64,000 nt of DNA from Wolfiporia cocos (Eukaryota > Basidiomycota > Agaricomycetes > Polyporales > Phaeolaceae): NCBI GenBank assembly GCA_029448655.1, contig JACCLO010000051.1, positions 1 through 64,000 on the forward strand, in the 5' to 3' direction. A program made the position numbers and the translations under genes. Every line of letters begins with the position of its first letter. Position 1 is the stretch's first letter. Under the pieces are notes generated by a model, which made no database searches, had not been told where the DNA came from, and saw only the letters and a list, made by a program, of their open reading frames with translations. Positions 56,210 through 64,000 of the stretch are shown here, one piece after another.

Positions 56210-57171
56210 TGTCACAGATTCTGAAAAGAGGTACCCCCCCCTGTCTCAAACCCACGTTCTTGGGTAGTACCCCATCATGTGTCTTTGTATGGACTTAGCA
56301 GTGTAGCGTAATGGTACAGGTCGCCCCACCCATAGATGGTCACATGGTCAGTAGCTTAGATACTACAGCACATGACTTAGGTAGCACTCAGCAATACGCA
56401 CAGACCCTGCCTTTAGGGTGGGTCTCTAGTATACAGTGACAGTGTTCCTCATGTACTTAAGCTGTGACACTCTGGGGCTTACTCCCCAGAGTGTCACAGA
56501 TATATTACTGTTGAATTCACCCTCACTATAGCTTTATGAGCACTGCTGTACATGCATGTGCCCCTCTACACTATGGTATTCCTCTCCCCTTCGTCCTGTA
56601 GTTACTGTAACAACCCTGCACCACTCGTCGATCAGCGCCCTTAGGGTAGGCGCACGTGCCTCTACCCATAACATGGTCACACTTTCATTACATACTCATG
56701 ACTAGTTACTGTTATGCCTGACCTCATAGTTACTGCGCACAGATCAGCACTTCAGGGTAGACACACTAGCGTACACGCAGATGTATATAAAGTATGACAA
56801 ATGAGGCCTTATGCCTCATTCTTAGGATTTTCGGCAATTGGGCCTAACCAGCCCCTTTCATTCTCTATGGCTATGGGCCACTCTGCTGTGCTGCTCATCT
56901 GACTTGACTGGACAAATGCCACAACCCCTAGCTGTCATCCCTCTAACTGAGCACCCAGAGTCAACGACAATACTAGGACACGCCAGCAGGCATATACGAG
57001 ATCCCCAGCAGGGCCAGTCCCACAGACACAGGGTATGTCTGTGTCACAGAGCTGTTATTCTCGATGATGAGGCTTGTCCTCTCTTTACTCCAAGTCTTAT
57101 GCATGCTAGTCCAAGGGTTCTGCTCTATGTGACAACTCTAGATGACGGTACACCCTTGGCATTTTGTGTCA
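56210..57171 (+). mobile_element. Solo LTR interrupted by a second LTR
   Basis: TGTCACAGATTCTG (56210) to TTTTGTGTCA (57171), GTGTG at 56205-56209 and 57172-57176. Its own R-type hairpin (CTCTGGGG / CTTACT / CCCCAGAG) ends exactly where the nested LTR starts (56492). After removal the sequence continues CTGTTATTCTCGATG, as in the other LTRs. Confidence 0.9.
56492..57046 (+). mobile_element. Nested solo LTR (555 bp)
   Basis: TGTCACAGATATATTAC to GTCTGTGTCA with CAGAG at 56487-56491 and 57047-57051. TGTATATAAAG, then hairpin AATGAGGC / CTTAT / GCCTCATT (56800-56820). The terminal hairpin CACAGACA / TGTCTGTG is at the 3' end. Inserted at the edge of the host LTR's hairpin. Confidence 0.93.
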
Positions 57172-57543
57172 GTGTGAGCTCACACATGAGAGGGTCTGGC
57201 TCATAACTTGAGGTTAATGTCCCAGCGAGTTTGCATGGCATTTATAAACTCTGCTGTGGCTGGTGCACTGATGCTGTGGATGGGTGCTTAGTGCACACCA
57301 CACCATGCACAAGTTAACTACTAGAGGGGCAATGCAGGTATGCGCACAAGCTTTAGTCTTATTACTAGCATATATACTTGTAACCAATTGTATTTATGGA
57401 TTGTGTTTGGCAGCAACCTCGCACATTAGTCACTGGCATAGTGTGGTGGCTAACATGAGCTTCTATGTCCTCTACCCACTCTATTGTGGAGCACACAACT
57501 TGGAGTGCACATCAGATGAAACATGGCTCTGCAATTGTCCTCT
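57172..57543. other. Possible coding remnant, not identified
   Basis: A plus-strand frame from 57284 includes a hydrophobic run (ALVLLLAYILVTNCIYGL) and continues to the LTR at 57544. It might be a membrane-protein or transposon scrap; nothing more can be said. Confidence 0.25.
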
Positions 57544-58146
57544 TGTCACCAGAAACTCCACCCCTAGGATATACGCTAATGCTAGGCTAGCGCTAGGGAG
57601 ATGCACATGCATAGGTAGATAAGCATTCACTTATCTTATCTCAATATGGTCACATGTCATCACTGAGTAGTTACAGCATTACCTAGTCATGTGAGACACA
57701 GTCACAGTATGCACAGGCCACGCCATTAGGTCAGGCCTTGTAGCTACAGTACGTAGCATCTCCATGTATATAAGTAGGTAGAATCTGAGGATTACTCCTC
57801 AGTTCTACTCTTCTCGGCCTAGGGGGCATGTCCCCTGGGAACCTCTCAACCCTCTGCTGCATGTGCGTGTGAGCCAGCGGACTGCTCTGCAACAAGCCTG
57901 CTGCATCCTACTTGGACATGGGGGTCTCTATTTATTGCATCTCCTAGTTTTGTCTTTAGCCTGCTAGTCTGGGGGCATACCGGTACACTCATGGGTCAGT
58001 ACCTCGGGCTTCATGGCAGGTCGTCTCAATAGACAAGCCATCCTGTTCTCCCCTACAAGGATGGGTAGCCTTTAGGCCTAGGTTAGAAGGTATAGAGGCA
58101 TCCCCACTAGCATGGGTAGCATGGTCACAAGTATGTTCCCGTGTCA
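57544..58146 (+). mobile_element. Solo LTR (603 bp)
   Basis: TGTCACCAGAAACTCC to CCCGTGTCA, with CCTCT at 57539-57543 and 58147-58151. CATGTATATAAG, hairpin CTGAGG / ATTACT / CCTCAG (57785-57802), then TTCTACTCTTCTCGGCC and a GGGGG / CCCC hairpin. Same family as 39379-39997. Confidence 0.93.
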
Positions 58147-58299
58147 CCTCTGCTGCTCAATAATCTCGGCTGCCTGGTGCAACTTGTGTATAGCATATTC
58201 TATGTCTGTTTGGTCTTGATTGTCAGGCTAGGATGTGAAGGTGAGTATATCTCTATTTTACTTGTTATATACATACTGCAAACCCACTGCCGCTGCCAG

Positions 58300-60277
58300 C
58301 TCATGTGCGCAGCAATCCATCACGACCAGTTGGTGGGCCCTTTTGAGGCGAGGAGAGTATCTGAAATGTGATAACAAACTGGTGAGTCTCTCACTTTTGG
58401 CTCAATGATCTGCTGAAGTACTGGCAATGACACTACAGGGGCCTCTTTGGTGTCGGAATCTTGAAGCATGATTGGATCGTCCCAGCTGCCAGATGGTGTC
58501 AGCACCAGAACATGGGGCATTCACTCCATCCATGCATGATCTCTGGTAGACTCCGGTGGAGGTGCGACTATGCCATTCACCATGACGGTGTAGAATGGCT
58601 GAACATGGAGCCACTGCACTGTGACCCACCACGATGATGGTATAGGTGTGGAAACTTCTTGCACAAGGTGCTTGTAGAGAAGGTACACATGATATTTCTG
58701 AGCTCCACAGTTGCATGTCCACGTCATAATGTCTGTATTGTAGATGCTGTTAATTGGAGTCTGAGCAAGATGTTCCCGTGACCTTCTGAAGGCTTCTTGC
58801 ATATGGGTAAGTGATCATGAATGCCCTTCACAATGCTTTGTAATGATCTGTGCAAGGGTCAGTTGATATGGCGGGAGCACTTTTGTGATGATTGCATGCA
58901 TGGTGAGATCAATGGGCAGGTGATTATAGCAGTGCAGAACTAGCTGCTTGAGATTCTGCCAGAGCACCTCAACCATCATTGTTATACACTTGCATGGTAT
59001 GCTTGATGTGTACACCACATGCACCCAGAGACACCAGCAATCATGCGAGTACCAGGAGCTCCAGAGGTAAGCTCATACCTCATGAAGATTATTGAGTTTA
59101 TAGTGTTGATACATCTCATCAATAGCATCTTGTCGAATGTCCTTGGATGTTCAGCTCTGCCCATGCCATTTAGGGAGAAAATGGTGCTGTGATGCATGCT
59201 TTGTGAAAAGCTAGAGGATAGGCAGTCGGTGTGGTGTCAGGCAAAAGACATAGCCAGGCTTTGCTTGCTTCATTGTGCTGATTGCTCTGTCATCACAAGG
59301 TGAGCTTTCTTGGAGCTCTTCAAGTGCTTCTGCAAACTCCTCAACCTGATGCTGCAGATCATCTAGGTCTCAATCCCACTCAGCATCATTCCAATTGTCA
59401 TGTTTATGACCTATCCAGCCCATTTCTTCATCACTTTCATCTGCATGTAGATCAGGTGGGAGTATGCCCTGGCCACTCAGGTGTTCAATGTCAAAGTCTT
59501 TGGCATCTTCGGTTTCACTCTTCACAGCAGGATGGCCTGCCGGGATGGGCTTGAGTCTAAGTGGGGGCAGTGACAGGTGATGACAGATGGATACCCATCA
59601 ATGAGAAGCCGGATGCGATGGAGAGGCTTCACAGGAGGGGCAGGTAGCTAGTACATATAATATGAATTAATGAGAATAAAGTCCCATTCCACAATGTTGG
59701 AAATAAACAAACGACTGAGCCTGTCTGTTGCAGGTATGGTATGAAGTTAGCTTTGATGTAAGAGAACTCATGGCAAGCTTCATTGACATCATAGAATGCA
59801 GGTGTCTCCTTGTTCTTTGCTAAGCACTGTTTCACTGCATGGAGTGCATGCCAGAAACATAGCTGATGTTTTGCCTGTGGCCATGTGTTCCTCATTGCAT
59901 TGATTTCTGACCAATCCTTGTCTGATAATGTATATTCTGGGTTGACACCAAGGTCCTTCAGCTCACCAAGAAATCTCTCAAGCACAACTTGCTTGACACC
60001 CTTATCGGCTTCCTTGTTTGTCGATATCAGTAAGAACACAAGTGGAATACCCAACCCATGTGCATCTGCAACTGCACCAAACAGTCCAAAATTGGTCCTG
60101 TTTGTGTTCCCTAGACAGATTCAATCTCAGTAATTTACTTACGTAGCAAGCTTGCATAGCACACACATGTTGAATCCATTGCAAGCTCCTGTGTATTGGA
60201 GGCCCACTCCTCAATAAAATCTGTGACTTAGAAGGCAACTGCCTGAGTGCTGGGCTCAGCTTGCACATCTAGCAGAG
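58300..60277 (-). pseudogene. MULE (Mutator-like) transposase, decayed
   Basis: Minus strand from 60270: EEWASNTQELAMDSTCVCYA (first catalytic Asp in MDST), an intron with donor GTAAGT, then RTNFGLFGAVADAHGLGIPL, VKQVVLERFLGELKDLGV, TLSDKDWSEINAMRNTWP (second Asp) and KHQLCFWHALHAVKQCL. After an acidic linker (59560-59290; one stop inside, HDNWNDAEWD-stop-DLDD) come 59020-58815 (EVLWQNLKQLVLHCYNHLP) and a SWIM-type zinc finger TWTCNCGAQKYHVYLLYKHL near 58700. The N-terminal DNA-binding part is missing, being cut by the LTR at 60278. I see no terminal repeats. Non-functional. Confidence 0.8.
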
Positions 60278-61300
60278 TGACACAGACTCACCAGTCTGTG
60301 GGACCGGCCCACAGGCCGGGGACAATCCCCCAAAGCCAGTGCATCAGTGCACATCCTAAGCCAATGGGTATGCAGGCAAGGCCCTTGGCTAAGGTACCAC
60401 CCAGACGGGCAAGGTGAGGAGGGAGAGACCCAGGCAGACTGGCACACACACAGATGAGGTGGTGAGAGAGGGGCTACAGCCCAGACATCAAGAATCTTAG
60501 AGATGGGGAGTAAGCCCCATCTTGTCACGGTTTTATACCACAAGATATTGACCCTACATCCCTCGCTTTAGGTCTCTTGGGGTTCCACTGAGCGCACGGT
60601 CTCCTCATACCTCTAGTTACCTCCACGTCAACCATCTCACATAGTACATCACGTTACCTGGTAGATAGTGCCTATGATGGGCACACATTCCGTCACCCGC
60701 ATTATAACATCACAGTATGTACATCATATGGTCATGGTAGCACATGATCCCTTAGTTATGGCACACAGGCCATTACATTAAGGTAGTCATAGCATACTGA
60801 TCCATGTACATAAATACACCGGGATGAGGTCTTACAACCTCATCCTTTAGATTCTCGATGTTGGGCTATGCCCCTTTCTTCATACTGTCTGAGGGTGCAC
60901 ACCAGTCTTACTGCTGAGTTATTCACTTGCTCATCTGGGATGCACCATTGGCAACACATGTCGCCACCTCAGCAATGAGGTCACCCTGGTCACCACTGCA
61001 TTCCTCTGATGGTACCCTTGTGGATGTGTTGGATTCCCCGGCAGGGCTGGTCCCACAGACCTATGTAAGTCTGTGTCACATCTCTCTACCCTTTAAGTAT
61101 GTACATGGGAGCGCAACATGTCTACCCTTAAGTGCTGGCCTGTGTGCAGCACCATCCTAACGGCTGAGGTAAGAGAGTATGTAAGCGAGCATGTAACTAC
61201 TGTAGTGACAGGGAGTGACCATAATGTGAGTGATGCATGGGTGCGCACTACCCCGGAGTGCCTATCTACGGGGTCAGGTGGTCATTGCCAGAGCGCCATT
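60278..61300 (-). mobile_element. Minus-oriented LTR, interrupted and truncated
   Basis: Starts TGACACAGACTCACC at 60278. Its 3'-terminal hairpin reads CACAGACT / AGTCTGTG on the minus strand. The R-type hairpin AGATGGGG / CTTACT / CCCCATCT (minus strand) lies at about 60500-60522. The plus-oriented LTR 60523-61078 is inserted at its edge. After it, 61079 onward has the expected TATA side (GTACATACTTAAAGGG on the minus strand). I could not find the right end; the stated end is a guess. Confidence 0.55.
60523..61078 (+). mobile_element. Nested solo LTR (556 bp)
   Basis: TGTCACGGTTTTATACC to AGTCTGTGTCA, CATCT at 60518-60522 and 61079-61083. CATGTACATAAATAC, hairpin GATGAGGT / CTTACA / ACCTCATC (60823-60844), then TTTAGATTCTCGATG, and the terminal hairpin CACAGAC / GTCTGTG. 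Confidence 0.93.
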
Positions 61301-62260
61301 ACTGGCATCTCTATCCCTATGCCACATGACTCAGCACCATTACTGGTGCCTTGTCATCTATGCTTACCCCTATGCTTACGTTTACGTGCATGGACTCTGG
61401 GGCTTTTGGGCAAGCTCTTAGGTACTGGTGCACCCACATGTACTTATGCACTGGCATGAGGACTTACATCCTCATGTCTAGCATTCTTGACATTAGGGTA
61501 ATGACACCCTCTTTCATGCTGTCTACTGGGCTGCCACTCTGCTCTTAGTTCACGACATGCTAGTCTGGGGATGTCAGACCTTGCCAACCCGCCATACTGC
61601 CAACAAGACTGCTCGTTGCCCTGCCTTCCCTTGACGCCATGGGGCCTGGGACCTGTCATGGTCTATGTCACAGAATGCCCAGAGGGGCATTCCTAGGACA
61701 ATTCACTCCTCGCTATCACAGTATGGGCACTGCTATGTGCACGCGTGCCCCTCTCTGCTTAGTTACTTCACATCATCCCTTGATGCCAGTAGAATCACCT
61801 GACCCAGTAGATTAGTGCTAGTCAGGCAGCACACGTATCAGGTACTCACGTTCATGGTCACCACTGTAGTCACATGTAGCATTACAGTCACCCTTAGTTA
61901 CGGCGCACAGGCCTGTACTTTAGGGCATCCCTACATATGCTCCTGTCATGTACTTAAGTAGATGACAGATGGGGCTTATCCCCATCTTTTGGATTTTCAG
62001 CAATGGGCTTAGGCCCCTCTCTTGCATCTTGCTGTGGGTCTGCACCAGTCATACTACTGAGTTCTCTACTCGCTCATCTGGGGGCTTGCCTTCGTAGGCA
62101 TAAGGTGACTCTGTTTAACCCTGCATAACTTGGGTGGCACCTCGATAGGTGTGTAGGGTTCCCAGCAGGGCCAGTCCCACAGACATTTGTGAGTCTGTGT
62201 CAGTCTATTGGAGATATTCCCTGGCTATGGGCCAGTCCCACAGATGGTACATCTGTATCA
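61301..62260 (+). mobile_element. LTR with a second LTR nested in it
   Basis: Hairpin CATGAGGA / CTTACA / TCCTCATG at 61454-61475 after CATGTACTTATGC. The 3' end CACAGATG / CATCTGTATCA is at 62260, after the nested copy. The left end was not found; the stated start is approximate. Confidence 0.55.
61666..62202 (+). mobile_element. Nested solo LTR (537 bp)
   Basis: TGTCACAGAATGCCC to GAGTCTGTGTCA with GTCTA at 61661-61665 and 62203-62207. CATGTACTTAAGTAG, hairpin AGATGGGG / CTTAT / CCCCATCT (61967-61987), then TTTGGATTTTCAGC; terminal hairpin CACAGAC / GTCTGTG. Confidence 0.93.
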
Positions 62261-62461
62261 GCATGCATGCTCCTGATCATCAAGTTGAAGATCATCATCT
62301 CCAATGTTGATCTGGGCCTTGAGCTCAAATGGCCCTACAATCTTACCCATCACTGTCTCCATAAACTCCTTCAACAACATAACATCAGTCTCAGCTTCAT
62401 CATCTTCCTCATCATTGAGAGCCTTCCACTTTGTGTGTCTTTGTTCATTTTCCTTGTACAT
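62258..62461 (-). CDS. Unrecognised coding fragment cut by an LTR
   Basis: Minus strand reads KWKALNDEEDDEAETDVMLL, then FMETVMGKIVGPFELKAQIN, and runs into the LTR end at 62260. Its regular composition suggests a real exon of an unknown gene or transposon. Confidence 0.35.
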   Translation of the reverse strand: MYKENEQRHTKWKALNDEEDDEAETDVMLLKEFMETVMGKIVGPFELKAQINIGDDDLQLDDQEHAC

Positions 62462-63011
62462 GCACTCTCAGCTTTTTTGCATGGCCTTCTAGGCAGGTCT
62501 TAGACATCATGGGTAATGTATGCAGGCATGCAGGATGGAAGGAGGTCACTGGCTAATGTTGCCACAAGTCTTGCCTGCTTACAATTTCCTGCTGATTCAT
62601 CACTTATAATTTTTATCTAAATGTGAGAAAATACTCTGAGCGTGAGAACAATTATCGCTCTATTACTTTCAGTTAAAGGTCGGCATGGTGCATGCTAAGC
62701 GCCCATCTGCAGTGTCGGTGCACCAGCCACAGTGGAATATGAAAAGGTCATGCAAACTTGCTGGGACATTAACCTCAAGTCTGGCTCATATTGGATGTCA
62801 AGGTGCACTTGTGGGTGTGGCCCTTACCCTTGCTGCCCAATGGGACCAAGAATGGCTGTGGTGTGGGGGCGGAGACGGCAGAGAAGGTCAAGGAGATGTC
62901 TCAGACACTATCCTGTGCAGTGCCCAGGCACACTTAATCTTGTTTCCAGTGCTGGGTGGAGGTGGGGGCAGAGGTGAGGTCGGACACAAGGCAGTGCACT
63001 CAGTCTCACAG
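62462..63011. other. No supported gene
   Basis: A 113-codon plus-strand frame (62685-63026) runs straight into the next LTR and has no recognisable motif. The sequence could be non-coding or old transposon. Confidence 0.4.
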
Positions 63012-63479
63012 TGTCACAAATTTTGAGGCTAGGCACCTGGCTGGGCATTTACTCAGGATTTGCCCTCTGCGTGGGTCGAACGCATTGACTGATGCACAGG
63101 AAGTCACGTGACATGGAGATTAGATAAGGAGTCGTTGATTAGGGATTGCGGACCGTCCTCCCCGCCGGGCCGCTCACATGATGTAGTTGTAGATGACACC
63201 TTATGGCATGACGATCGCGACGTCGTGCATGGCCCCCTTTAGGGTGGGCCGCGACTCAGTAGTTACGCCATCTCTACATGTATATATACTACGTCATCTG
63301 AGGGTTACACCTCAGACTTGTTCTTCTCGATGTATGGGTGATAGCCCTCCTCTCTTGATCACTACAGCATGCTGCCTGACTCCGCCTCGCCTTGTCTCAA
63401 CAACTCGGCGTTGTACCCTGGGTCTTAGTACTTATAGGGGTAGGACAGGGATAGAGGTATGCCAGTCAAGTTTGTGTCA
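63012..63479 (+). mobile_element. Solo LTR (468 bp)
   Basis: TGTCACAAATTTTGAGG to TTTGTGTCA with CACAG at 63007-63011 and 63480-63484. CATGTATATATAC, hairpin TCTGAGG / GTTACA / CCTCAGA (63297-63316), then TTGTTCTTCTCGATG. Confidence 0.93.
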
Positions 63480-63484
63480 CACAG

Positions 63485-63823
63485 CATTTCAGTACAATGT
63501 ACAATACAATCATACAAATGATAGCATCACTTCATGAGGATTGTTTTAGCTGAGCTATATGCAGGTGCAATATGATGCAGGCAAGCACCTGGGCATGATA
63601 AATTCACTGTGGCAATCCAGTGTTGGAACATCCAGGCAAGTGCGTATCCGATTGCCGGCTGGGTATACCATGCAGTGACACTAGCATACTTGAACAAGTC
63701 AGAAAGATGTGCCTTAGAGATAAGGGTACCCCTTATTATTGTAGAATTTAGGCTGTACATGCTTTGCATGTTTGCCTCCCCGCCCCAAGGATGAGACAAA
63801 CCACTGTCCAACATTGTTGTTTC
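63485..63823 (-). other. Possible coding fragment, not identified
   Basis: A minus-strand frame covers the whole interval (LDSGLSHPWGGEANMQSMYS; HLSDLFKYASVTAWYTQPA; ALAWMFQHWIATVNLSC). It looks more protein-like than the plus strand but matches nothing I know. The MITE at 63824 abuts it. Confidence 0.25.
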
Positions 63824-64000
63824 TAGTGATGTGCCAGGCCCAGCCTGGCTCAAAAGCCCTGGCTTTGGCCTGGCTTGGACAGCCCACAGCTTTTCAAAAC
63901 CTCAGGCTGGGCCCTCATTGACGGCTCACGGCTTGGCCCAGCCTAGGCCCCGGCTCGACCATGGCCTACTACTGCTAAGATAATCATCACTTTAGCTTCA
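63824..64000. mobile_element. hAT-type MITE, left end, cut by the window
   Basis: TAGTGATGTGCCAGGCCCAG, then the same sequence as 34609 onward (GCTTTTCAAAACCTCAGGC; CTACTACTGCTAAGATAATC). Third copy of this MITE in the window. Confidence 0.88.

Noticed and set aside
40104..64000. CRISPR-like array suggested by the recurring TGTCACA and CCCACAGA words
   Set aside because: Spacing is irregular and the words are LTR ends; the sequence is eukaryotic.

Overview
This is a window of basidiomycete (Agaricomycetes, probably polypore-like) nuclear DNA. Evidence: genes are cut by many 45-70 nt introns with GTRNGT donors and YAG acceptors; the gene families present are typical of these fungi (NRPS-like adenylating enzyme, HpcH/HpaI aldolase, HGDLR-type kinase-like protein, MULE transposase); and the right half is a nest of chromovirus-type Ty3/Gypsy elements. 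I read it by eye; every family assignment comes from motif recognition, not from a search.

Left part (1-25 kb), gene-bearing. 1-9.2 kb holds mostly decayed or partial genes: an aldolase fragment, a truncated NRPS-like adenylation domain, a lunapark-like zinc-ribbon fragment, a two-exon hypothetical gene and a possible AlkB-like dioxygenase relic. 10.05-13.8 kb (minus) is MSH4, the meiotic MutS homologue, which can be followed from start to stop through about twenty introns, including 8-, 12- and 20-nt micro-exons and one GC-AG intron. Next come an unidentified gene (14.1-16.2 kb, plus) and a long gene (16.55-20.9 kb, plus) whose layout (helical N-terminus, beta-rich middle, long Ser/Thr-rich linker, coiled-coil end) resembles the SYCP2/Red1 meiotic axis proteins. 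A kinase-like gene at 22.2-24.9 kb is broken by a solo LTR.

Right part (25.4-64 kb), transposon nest. Gypsy-1 (26.1-34.6 kb, minus, complete, CTCCC duplications, LTRs nearly identical) has a dUTPase between protease and reverse transcriptase, plus extra 3' open frames. It and a hAT-type MITE sit in one unknown host gene whose frame rejoins when both are removed. Gypsy-2 (41.4-54.4 kb, plus, 5' truncated) carries a dUTPase after the chromodomain. It is split by a 6.05 kb non-autonomous LTR element (LARD) and by a solo LTR, both in RNase H. From 54 to 63.5 kb, LTRs lie in and beside each other, around a decayed MULE.

Most notable: (1) LTRs of this window share a stem-loop just after the TATA box, with a fixed CTTAY loop and covarying stems, and a second hairpin at the LTR 3' terminus; (2) the LARD carries three hairpins with compensatory changes; (3) dUTPase occurs at two different places in two co-resident Gypsy elements; (4) MSH4 has a substituted Walker A (GPNMLGKSIY) encoded partly by an 8-nt exon and lies close to a candidate meiotic axis gene; (5) nonsense changes in the Gypsy elements fit CGA to TGA and most LTR differences are at CpG, suggesting methylation-linked decay.
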